Assembly: GCA_027924585.1 (NCBI GenBank)
Contig: BSBM01000386.1
Location: forward strand, 7,704,501-7,768,500
Length of the DNA: 64,000 nucleotides
From: Larix kaempferi
Taxonomy: Eukaryota; Streptophyta; Pinopsida; Pinales; Pinaceae
Reading direction: 5' to 3'
The translations under genes and the position numbers were made by a program. Below, piece after piece: positions 35,040-44,343 of this stretch (position 1 is the stretch's first letter; each line of letters opens with the position of its first letter). The notes under the pieces are model-generated. The model was not told the origin of the DNA, did not search any database, and saw only the letters and a program-made list of their open reading frames with translations.

Positions 35040-35601
35040 TTAACTGAGAAGAAGACATTTTGCAGTGACGGAAGCTTGTATTGCTTGTTTATTGGGTTTC
35101 TCTCCACAGATTTTTGAAATTCAGTATAGTAGATTGGATCTACTCATCAAGGCGCATCTTTCTGTCCAATCAGATTTCAGTTCCGAGCATTTTCAGTTTT
35201 GGCCCTAAAAATTAGGGTTTCCACAAAAATAGGAATTTCTGGAAACTGAAGGTACAGCTGGAAGCTCCTTGCAAAAATCGAAGGTTTGAGCTTTGGATCG
35301 AGATTTTTGGCTGGGTAGATCTCCGGGAAACTCAAACCCTAATTCAGGGCTCTCCCCAGTGAACCCGGGAGGACAAAAAGGCAATTTTGAAGGACAAGAC
35401 TTTGCTGATCTCAAATTCTAAATGTACTAGGCTGATCAGCTCTCCAAGGCGCATCTTTCTATCCTTTCGGAATTTTGAAATTCACATTTTGAATTTTTAG
35501 GGTTTCTCTGACAAACCCTAATCCGGGACCAGATCCAGTTTTCAGCACTTCAAGTGGTAAGTTCTAAATCTTTTCTATTTCCATTTGAAGTACTCTTAAA
35601 G

Positions 35602-36918
35602 ATGTCTCTTCACACCAAGCTTGAGGATAAGCTTGAAGGGGCTGATAACTTCCGAGCCTGGAAGTATAGGATTGGGCTAATCCTGGAAGAGAATGAGTTG
35701 GACTCATATGTGAAAGAAGACATCCCTATCCCAGAGGATGAAGAGGCCAAGGTATTGCACAAGAAGAACTTGGTCAAGGCAAAGAGAATCATTGCTGATT
35801 CTATCAAAGACCATCTCATACCCCATGTGTCTTCTCTCAAGACACCCAAAGAGATGTTTGAATCTTTGACCAAGCTATTTGAAGGAAAGAACATAAATCG
35901 GAAGATGACCCTGCGGAACCAATTGAAAGCAGTAAAGTTTCAGAATGGGGAAACCATTCAATCCTACTTTTCAAGGGTCTCTCAGATCAAGGAACAATTA
36001 GAAGCAGTAGATGAAATGGTGGAGAATGGTGAAGTGGTGATGACCACTCTAAATGGCCTACCCAGGTCATGGGATTCCTTTATTCAAGGAATTTGTGCAA
36101 GGAAGAAGTTGATCTCCTTCAATAGACTTCGGGAAGAATGTTCTCAAGAAGAAGCTAGACTTATAGCTCGTGAGGAAAAGATGGGAGGTGAAGATCAAGC
36201 TCTTGCAGCTCACACCAAAAGAAGCAAAACCAAGAAGGATCACCCTCACCCCAAAAGATTCCATCAAAAGAATAAGAAGGACCTAAGATGCTTCACATGC
36301 AATGAGAAGGGTCACTTTGCTTCAGATTGTCCCAAGAACAAAAGGGATAATAACAACAACTCCAGTAAGAAGAAGAAGGGCAGCAAAAGAAGGTTTCATG
36401 CTCATGCTGCCGAAGATGATGAACCTCCAAAGAAGAAGGCTAGGGCAGAAAGTAGTAGTGATGATGACTCATCAAGTGAAGAAGAATATGTTCTAATTTC
36501 TGCTCTTACAGGTACCATCTCCCATGGATGTAATGATTGGTTGATTGATAGTGGGGCTTCCAAACACATGACTGGGTTTAAAGAATCCTTTGTGAACCTA
36601 TCTGAACATGAATCACCCCATAAGGTGAAACTTGGGGATGATTATCAATACCCAATCAAAGGAAGTGGTGAAGCCTCCTACAACCTAGATTCTAGAAAAT
36701 CATTGAAGATAAAGGAAGTACTTTATGTACCTGGGCTCAAGAAGAACTTACTCTCCATTTCTGCATTAGATGCAAAAGGTATGAGGGTTGCATTTGTGGA
36801 TGGCCAAGTCCTAATGTGGCCAAAGGGAAAGACCATAGATGATGCAGTAGTGATTGGAAAGCAAGAGGGAGGTTTGTACAATTTGAAGGGACAACCGGAA
36901 CATGCCATGGTGACATAA
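35602..36918 (+). CDS. gag: A2 Gag-protease, truncated polyprotein
   Basis: 438-residue open frame. I chose ATG at 35602 (MSLHTKLEDKLEG); the frame extends upstream to 35554 but only with a GTG. Gag core (DNFRAWKYRIGLILEE), Gln/Glu-rich helix, one CCHC knuckle CFTCNEKGHFASDC, a Lys-rich and then acidic Ser/Asp run, and protease with an intact LIDSGASKHM. It ends at the start of the GAG-pre-integrase region (GQPEHAMVT), where homology to A1 stops abruptly. So this element could still make capsid protein and protease but not integrase. Confidence 0.92.
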   Translation: MSLHTKLEDKLEGADNFRAWKYRIGLILEENELDSYVKEDIPIPEDEEAKVLHKKNLVKAKRIIADSIKDHLIPHVSSLKTPKEMFESLTKLFEGKNINRKMTLRNQLKAVKFQNGETIQSYFSRVSQIKEQLEAVDEMVENGEVVMTTLNGLPRSWDSFIQGICARKKLISFNRLREECSQEEARLIAREEKMGGEDQALAAHTKRSKTKKDHPHPKRFHQKNKKDLRCFTCNEKGHFASDCPKNKRDNNNNSSKKKKGSKRRFHAHAAEDDEPPKKKARAESSSDDDSSSEEEYVLISALTGTISHGCNDWLIDSGASKHMTGFKESFVNLSEHESPHKVKLGDDYQYPIKGSGEASYNLDSRKSLKIKEVLYVPGLKKNLLSISALDAKGMRVAFVDGQVLMWPKGKTIDDAVVIGKQEGGLYNLKGQPEHAMVT

Positions 36919-38200
36919 ATACAAAGATTCATCCATAGTCATGGATCACATAGAGGTATATATAATTTGTTTTTGCAAAAGTTAACTAATGAGTTATGCA
37001 GGTCATTGACGAAGAACAAGAAGACATTATGCGGGTATGTTAGACATAAATAGCTAGCATTCTAATCCAGGTATGTTTTTCCTATATCAAGCTAGAATCC
37101 TACCTTGTGTTAGGATCTTATACTGTTGTTGATAATATTCATGAAGCCATAAGTTTGAATAATCATGGTTGTTTGCATATTATGTTTCTTACCATAATTG
37201 ATGATATGACTAACCAAAAGAATCATGAAGGTATAGGTTTGAATAATCACAAGTTTTATGCATATTATATCTCTTATCTTGTCTGATGATTCAACTAATC
37301 CGAAGAGTCATAGGTTTGAGTAATTATAGGTTTAGACATGTTATGATTTGACTAACCTTAAGAATCCTACATAAACCTTGAAAGCTAATTCTTGTTATTT
37401 TCTGTTTGAAATGATCATGACTATACATGCTTGAGATTATTGTGTTTTTAATAGTATACTAATGAATGTATGATTTTATATGAGATCACAAGGATAACAC
37501 ACTCATGATACTAATAAGCATGCATAGGGACCAACGATGAATATGAGTTCAAGAACAGGTAATCCAGGAAGCAAAGATCAAGAGGGAGCACACTCCCGTT
37601 GTTCCTGCAAGAAAGCAAAGGAACACACTTCAGTAGTTTCTGCAAGGATGCAGATATTCAGAGGGAGTTGACCATCTTTCCACAACAAAAAGGTGTAGAA
37701 GAAGCTACTTCAGATTAGGACTCCAGCAGCTCCTGTAAGGAAGGAAAGACTCAGAGGGAGTCTACCCAACGAACAAACAAAGATAAGTATTTTAATTTCT
37801 TGCATATTTGTCTGTTTAAATAAAATTGTTCAATGATGTATATGCTCATGTTCCTAGACTTAGGATATGTATTGTGCATATTAGAATAGTTGCATTGATG
37901 AATAGTATGCTACTAATATACATGGGTAAGTGGCCTATGTCACTGTACAACATTCCATTGCTGCTTATCTAGAATGAAACCTCTTTGCTGACATGTTGGG
38001 AGTTGTGCACACTCTTAACAATGTTCTGGTAGAGATTGGAAGGCATCTAGAAAGTTACGGAATATGGATAAATGTTGTATTGAAGCATTGGCTAAAGATA
38101 ATTGCATGACTGTATGACATATTTCTTTATGTGTAAGAATTTGTTCTGAAAACTATGGGATGTTTTTCTAATCATGCAATTTAACTTGTTGTGTAGGAAA
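36919..38200 (+). other. Foreign segment replacing A2 integrase
   Basis: About 1.3 kb with no similarity to the integrase/RT-N region present in A1 and B. AT-rich with short GC-richer islands. One island, about 37003-37035, is bounded by TGCAG before and GTATGT after, like an exon between splice sites. Others near 37560-37780 contain repeated GAGGGAG motifs. Another splice-acceptor-like TGTGTAG precedes 38199. It could be a captured host gene fragment with introns or an unrelated insertion. No TSD was identified. Confidence 0.55.
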
Positions 38201-39110
38201 GATCATATGCCATCTCCTACAAAAGGACTACAACATTTGTTCCAGCAACAAAGATATTTATTAAAGATATTGAAGTTCCCAGGATCTGGGATGAAGAAAT
38301 AGAATGCCATGATCCATCGATCATGAAGAATGATGTTTGGGATGTAATCCCAAGACGTGAAGGGAAGTTTGTTATGACTTCCAAATGGAACTATCAAATA
38401 AAGCATATTGCAGATGACAGCATTGAGAAATATAAAAGTGATGAAATAGAAGATACACCAGATGGATTTCAAGACAGCATGGTGTAGTCAGATATGTGTG
38501 CAGAACTTGGTATGGTAGGATAGACAGCTTTCTATCCAGTTTGGGTTTTACCAAGAGTAAAGCGGATTCCAACCTTTACTACAAGGTTGAGGAAGGAAAT
38601 CCAGTGATACTACTTTTGTATGCAGATAACCTGTTCGTTACAGGTGAAAATAGTTTGATTGCCGACATGCAGCGGAAGCTTACTACCGAGTTCGAGATGA
38701 AGAACTTGGAAATGATGCACTATTTGTTTTTGGCATGGAGGTGTGGCAGAGTGCAGAAGGAATCTTCATTGGACAAGGGAAGTATGCAGTAGATATCCTG
38801 AAGAGATTCGGGATGATGGATTGCAAGGCCATGGCCACACCTATGGCATCGAATCTGAAGCTTCTATGTGATGCTTCATCTGAGACGGTTGATATCACTA
38901 TGTATCATCAGATGATTGGGTCCTTGATGTACCTGACAAACACGAGACCAGACATTTGCTTTGCTGTGAACACATTGAGCCAGTTCCTGACGGATCTGAG
39001 AAGTGTTCACCTGGTTACTGTAAAGTATGTTCTGAGGTACCTGAAGGGTACAGTGCATTATGGGCTCAGGTATGAGGCGAATCAAAGGTAAACCTGCAGG
39101 GTTTTGTTGA
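38201..39110 (+). pseudogene. pol: A2 reverse transcriptase, fragmented
   Basis: Pieces of copia [19 protein letters not shown] and KHIADDSIEKYK (N-terminal), then a deletion of about 40 codons, a remnant of KIHQMD.KT, another deletion, then [18 protein letters not shown], where the catalytic YVDD is YADN. Then MEVWQSAEGIFIGQGKYAVDILKRFGMM and the connection domain to 39091 after a frameshift. Deletions of the catalytic core and the changed active site make it inactive. Confidence 0.9.
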
Positions 39111-39582
39111 TTCAGATTGGGCTAGCAGTGCTGCAGATAGGAAGAGCACATCTGGGTGTTGCTTCAGTATGGGATCAGGTGTGATCTCTTGGTTTAGCAG
39201 GAAGCAGTCCTGCATAGCACTGAGTATAGCTGAGGCTGAGTATGTTGCAGCCTGTTCAGCTAGTTGTGAGGCAGTATGGCTACGGAAGCTACTGTCTGAG
39301 TTATTTGATCTCCCGTTGGAGGCTACTGGTATCTTCTGTGATAACCAGAGTTGTGTGAAGCTTTCCGAGAACCCAGTGTTTCATGACAGGTCGAAACACA
39401 TAGAGATCAAATATCACTATATCAGGGATATGGTGCAGAGAGGAGCTGTGAAGCTCCTGTATATTGCGACGGACGAGCAGATTGCAGATATGCTGATGAA
39501 GCCACTAGCCAGGGTGAAGTTCGAGTACTTCAGAGAGAGGCTTGGCGTTATTCAGATCGAGGACACTTCGAGGAAGAAGTGA
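39111..39582 (+). pseudogene. pol: A2 RNase H
   Basis: Copia RNase H: a DSDWA-like start in a shifted frame, then [63 protein letters not shown] and a C-terminal DMLMKPLARVKFEYFRERLG ending at the TGA at 39582. The domain itself is open, but it is detached from an active RT. Confidence 0.9.
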
Positions 39583-39696
39583 CGGACACATTTGCTGAAG
39601 CCATTCCAAGCATGCTGGAAGGAGGATCCTTCACATGGCTGTGGATGTAAGCGCTGGATGATGAGCATTAGGATGATGTTCTAGTTTCTGCTGGAT

Positions 39697-40532
39697 ATGA
39701 TCAGTTGGATCATTTTATGTATGTATGTACGCATCATGTTGGATGCAGGATATGATCAGTTGGATCATTTTATGTATGTATGTACGCATCATGTTGGATG
39801 CTGGATATGATCAGTTGGATCATGTGTATGTATTGTTTATGCATCATGTTGGATGCTTGGACCATGTATCTGTATATGTATCAGGTGGATACATTGTATG
39901 ATCAGGTGGATCATGTATGGTGATATGTATCATGTATTTGTATTTGTATCAGGTGGATACATTGATGATCAGGAGGATCATGTATGATGATATGTATCAG
40001 GTAGATACTTGGTATGCATCAGGTAGATGCATTGATGATCAGGAGGATCATGTATGATGATATGTATCAGGTAGATACTTGGTATGCATCAGGTAGATGC
40101 ATTGATGATCAGGAGGATCATGTATGATGATATGTATCATATATTTGTATCAGGTGGATACATTGATGATCAGGAGGATCATGTATGATACTTGGTATGC
40201 ATCAGGAAGATGCATTGATGATCAGGTAGATCATGCAGCAGGATGTTGCAGTGATGATCAGGATGATCATAGATGACGAGCTTCAGGATGTTGCTCCAGA
40301 CAACATGCAGCAGGATGTTGCAGTGATGATCAGGATGATCATAGATGACGAGCTTCAGGATGTTGCTCCAGATGACATGCAGCAGGATGTTGCATTGATG
40401 ATCAGGACGATCATGGATGACGAGCTTCAGGATGTTGCTCCAGATGACTTGCAGCAGGACGTTGCAGTGATTATGATCAGGACGATCATGAGTACATCAG
40501 GATGATGTATGGTGAGTATCAGGTTGATACTC
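39697..40532 (+). repeat. A2 hairpin-array repeat
   Basis: Tandem array of short inverted repeats. Examples: ATGATC-AGTTG-GATCAT (39697-39713), GCATC-ATGTTG-GATGC (39731-39746), ATGTATC-AGGTG-GATACAT (39876-39894), ATGATC-AGGTG-GATCAT (39898-39914) and GAGTATC-AGGTT-GATACTC (40514-40532). Loops are mostly AGGNN, stems vary but remain complementary. Longer periods are visible too (about 55 bp at 39690-39860 and 72 bp at 40233-40450). The ORF 40233-40505 is a translation of the 72-bp unit and probably not a gene. Confidence 0.85.
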
Positions 40533-40569
40533 TGTGGCCGTGGATCAGGTTGTGCAGATGAGCATGTCT

Positions 40570-41170
40570 GGGAGATCCTATAGGTCGGAGTTGTGTACCC
40601 GTAACAGCCTGGGATGCTCTGTCGAGACATTGCTCTGGGAGGACATGTAATTTGTGCCCTGGGAGATCTCAGGTCGGAGTTGTGTACCCGTAACATCCTG
40701 AGATGCTCTTGCGAGGTTTTGTCCTATGGCATGTAATTTGGGCCCTGGGAGATTTCAGGTCGGAGTTGTGTACCCGTAACATCCTGAGATGCTCTTGCGA
40801 GGTTTTGCCATGACCACATGTAATTTGTGCCCTAGGAGATCTCAGGTCGGAGTTGTGTACCCGTAACATCCTGAGATGCTCTTGCTAGGTTTTGTGGTGG
40901 ACCACATGTAATGTGTGCCCTAGGAGATCTCAGGTCGGAGTTGTGTACCCGTAACATCCTGAGATGCTCTTGCTAGGTTTTGTGGTGGACCACATGTAAT
41001 TTGTGCCCTGGGAGATCTTAGGTCGGAGTTGTGTACCCGTAACATCCTAAGATGCTCTTTCGAGGTTTTGTGGTGGGGTCACATGTAATAGCGCCCTGGG
41101 AGATCCTACAGGTTGGAGTTGTGTACCCGTAATATCCTGGGATGCTCTTTCGAGGTTTTGTGACGCACGT
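40570..41170 (+). repeat. A2 ~85-bp tandem repeat
   Basis: About seven units sharing GGTCGGAGTTGTGTACCCGT, AACATCCTGAGATGCTCTT and CATGTAATTTGTGCCC. Middle units are nearly identical and outer ones diverged. It is equivalent to 1690-2310 of A1. Confidence 0.88.
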
Positions 41171-41403
41171 AATAAGTCCTGAGGATTCCATAGTATGGCC
41201 AGTGATGACGAAGACCTGCAGGTGGTGGGCCTACATCCAGTATGAAAAAGGACTGGCTCTGTAGAACTTCCTATGACGAGTAGAGACAGAGATTGGATGA
41301 GATAGCAGCAGCAGTGACGATGATGATGACGATGCATCGATGACGATGATCCAGAGAAGAAGACTTGTCTAGCAGATCCGTGTCGAGAAATACCTTCCTA
41401 GTT

Positions 41404-41412
41404 AAGAGGGAG
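41404..41412 (+). other. A2 polypurine tract
   Basis: AAGAGGGAG directly before the 3' LTR at 41413. Confidence 0.9.
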
Positions 41413-42020
41413 TGTTGATGTATATGTAACTTCGGAATGTATTTCATCTGTGTATTATATATATATTTATTGTACCCTTATAAGAGATGTGTTATTCCTC
41501 TATAAGGAAGTGTCGTCATGTGGATTGACAAGTGTCGCAAGTGTGTGTACTTGCCTATGGGTTATTAGACCACCTTATGGGGTCGGCCCTAATTAATATA
41601 TAATATAATGTGGATGTACTCAAGTAGACAAGTCGGCCCCAGTAGGTCACTGGGCAAAAAGGTGAGTATAAATAGAGATAGGAGATCTCTATTTTACTCA
41701 CTCGGAAAAGTATCTATCTCTCTCTCTGGAAAGTGGCGCACTAGTGAGGAGGAGGAGGATCATCTGCTAGGAGACTATCTCTGTATTATTTGGTTGTATT
41801 TTGGTTGAGCCATTGCTCTCTCTATCTCTGAGGAAGTTGTGGGGTTTTTCACCTTAGGGTTTTCCCCACGGAAACTCTGTGTCTCTTGTCTCTATGCTTT
41901 TGATTCTTATGATGCTTGTGATGCTTGTCATATTATGATTGTCATGCATTGATATACTGTAGATGTTATTCTCTCAGCAAAGATCCTATAGTATTGTGAT
42001 TTAATACTGAAAATTTAACA
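41413..42020 (+). repeat. A2 3' LTR
   Basis: 608 bp, apparently identical to 34420-35027. Followed by the TSD copy ACATA. Confidence 0.95.
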
Positions 42021-42900
42021 ACATAATCGCATAACACAGGATTTAACATGGTTCACTTCCCCAGATGGAAAGCTACGTCCACAAAAACAGTTGGTAATAT
42101 ATTTCTTTCAAAAGGGATGGGGCAACCGTCCTTAGTCTGCGCACACAGCTGCAGAGCCTTTACAATATTCTCAGCTCGAAGAGATTTCTCAATACAAAAG
42201 GTTATATTATGATTATTCTAGCAACTAGCATCTAATCCCCAAAAATAGAGCAACCCCATCCCATACAAAATTGTCTTCTTAAATAGATCATGCCCGAAGG
42301 TCATGTCTGTACAATGTCGAAGACCTAAAACCCAAAACTCTAAGGGTTTCCAAAACTGCGTCGATTTTCCAAACTGGCTTGATGGCTCCTGGTAGCGTCT
42401 GCTTTATCATGGTGGATCTCACGTCCTCATCCTGTCGCTATCGGCCTTCCTGTCACACGCGTGCCTACAGGCTGCTTCTGTCAAAGCGTTTCTCTCTAAC
42501 TGTTTCACCTTCCAAGCGTGCCAAACGTCGCTTTCCTTAACAACCCACGTGTGGCCGCCTTCCTGATTTGCTTATGTCCACCTCTCGGCAATCCTGGAAT
42601 ATCTTTCCAAAAACGACTGCTACCGGTCAAACCGGTACCTGCACCTGATACTTGTACAGCACTCCACTTTGCTGGCTCCATGTGGCCTCCTAACTCCGCA
42701 GTACTGGTCTTTGCATCACGACCAAAACTTCGATGCTGCGTGCAACTCCGCAGTCTGGTCAAAAGTTGGATGCTGCGTGCAACTTCACAGCATCCTCAAT
42801 ACTTAGCCAAAATTGTATTTCTGAGCTGTGCTCAGCTCAGCTTTCCCTGCTTATCTCAAAAAGGTGTTTCCAAAGCTTTTGTCTCAAGCTGGGCCCAACA
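42021..42900 (-). repeat. C 5' LTR, outer piece
   Basis: Second piece of the 5' LTR of C, matching about 22535-23426 of the 3' LTR. It ends GGGCCCAACA; the leader of B resumes at 42901. Confidence 0.9.
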
Positions 42901-42941
42901 CGTTTTGAGAAATTTCATTTTTTGGTGACCTCCTGGAGAAG

Positions 42942-43810
42942 ATGGCCCCAAGCACTAAGCTTGGGGATAATCTAGAAGGCATAGAGAATTTCCGAGCATG
43001 GAAATATAGGATTGACATCATTCTTAAAGAGAATGATCTTTCCAAATACATCAAGGAAGAAGTTACAAAACCTGAAGAGGATGCAGAAAGGAGAAGCACA
43101 AGAAGGACTTGATTAGGGAAAAGAGGATCATTGTTGATTCTATCAAAGACCACTTGATTCCTCAAGTGTCATCCAATAAGACCCCAAAGGAGATGTATGA
43201 TTCCCTAGCCATAATGTATGAAGGAAGGAACATCAATAGGAAGATGAATTTGAGACCTCAATTAAAGAGTACTAAGATGTGCCAAGGAGAATCCATCCAA
43301 TAATACTTCACAAGGATCCCCCAGTTCAAGGAGCAACTAGAAGCCATTGGAGACTCCCTTGGTGAATATGAGCTATTTAAGACTAGTCTCAATGGTCTCA
43401 CTAGACCTTGGGATTCATTCATCCAGACTATGTGTGCCAAAAAGGAAAGCATGAAATTCGACATTGTATGGGAATATTGCATCCAAGAGGAAGCTAGAGT
43501 AGCCAATAGAGAAGCTCTACTTAAAGAAGATGATCAAGCCCTAGCCACCCATACCAAGAGAGGAAGAAGTCAATCTAACTTCAATAAGGAAATCCACAAG
43601 GAGTCTCAACCTCCCAAGAAGTTCCAAAGGACGAGAGGAAACAATCCAAGAAGAAGCTACTCCAACTTTCAATGTTTCAATTGTGACAAGCTGGGACACA
43701 TTTCCAGAAATTGTCCACTGAAGAAAGAAGAATACAAGAAGAGGAACAAAAACAAAATACATCATGTACACCTATCTGAAGATGAAGATGAAGAAGAAGA
43801 GGAAGAATGA
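42942..43810 (+). pseudogene. gag: B Gag
   Basis: Starts at ATG 42942 (MAPSTKLGDNLEGIENFRAW). Frameshift near 43090, continuing as REKRIIVDSIKDHLIPQVSS, a stop at 43301-43303 and a further frame break to 43430. The C-terminal part has the knuckle CFNCDKLGHISRNC and an acidic tail (SEDEDEEEEEE). Homologous to A1/A2 Gag throughout. No intact protein can be made. Confidence 0.9.
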
Positions 43811-44343
43811 CCTTGAATAAAACAAGCAAAAGAAGAAGATGCATAAGAGTATGTATTATTCTCTGCACTCTCTGGGTCTCTGACACCTGGAGAAGATACA
43901 TGGCTTATTGATAGTGGTGCTTCAAAGAACAATATGGGACAAAATAAAAATCTGTCAAAACTTGAAGAGAAGAACTCTCCTCATAAGGTATCATTAGGAA
44001 ATGACTATCAATATCCTATCAAAGGAATTGGTGATGCAAACTACAAGCTTGATTCTGGAACCCCCATGAAGATGAAGTCTTATATGTACCAGGTTTGAAG
44101 AAGAAATTACTTTCTATATCAGCATTAGATAAGAAAGGATATAGGGTTACATTCATAGATGGACAAGTACTTATGTGGCCCAAAGGAAAATCAATTGAAT
44201 ATGCATTTGTCATTGGTGAAGAAGAAGGAGGCTTATATAAACTCATGGGACATTCAGAAACAACCCTTGTTCAAGAGACCACTAGCCCAAGTGAATTATA
44301 GCATAGGAGGCTTGCTCACATCAACTACAAAGTACTACCCCAT
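43811..44343 (+). pseudogene. pol: B protease and pre-integrase
   Basis: Protease active site WLIDSGASKNNMG (DSG kept, the usual HM altered), about 43900. This is followed by KLGDDYQYPIKG-like sequence and LLSISALDKKGYRVTFIDGQ. The GAG-pre-integrase begins at about 44280, with a stop where Trp of WHRRLAH is expected. Small frameshifts throughout. Confidence 0.85.

Larger units (their letters stand above)
34420..42020 (+). mobile_element. Copia LTR retrotransposon A2, defective and young
   Basis: 7.6-kb copia element on the plus strand inside the 5' LTR of C. LTRs of 608 bp each (34420-35027 and 41413-42020), TG...CA ends, TSD ACATA at 34415-34419 and 42021-42025. I could see no difference between the LTRs on reading them together. 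Primer site (tRNA-iMet) and polypurine tract are perfect. Internal content is Gag-protease, then a foreign 1.3-kb segment where integrase should be, then RT fragments and RNase H, then two tandem-repeat blocks. It cannot have moved on its own proteins. Confidence 0.95.
21785..42900 (-). mobile_element. Gypsy LTR retrotransposon C, inside B
   Basis: Ty3/gypsy element on the minus strand, about 13.5 kb once nested A2 is ignored. The 3' LTR is 21785-23426; the 5' LTR is 33670-34419 plus 42021-42900. LTR ends are TGTTGG...CCAACA. Coding order on the minus strand is Gag, protease, Gag-like module, RT, RNase H, integrase, then a long extra ORF before the 3' LTR. It is the same broad family as D but longer. 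The flanks TTGCA (left) and CGTTT (right) do not form a TSD. The two LTRs are clearly diverged. RT frame is intact, but Gag, protease and integrase are broken. Confidence 0.92.

Noticed and set aside
40233-40505. ORF encoding a 24-residue repeat in A2
   Set aside because: It is simply a translation of the 72-bp unit within the hairpin array; stems and loops explain the sequence better than coding.
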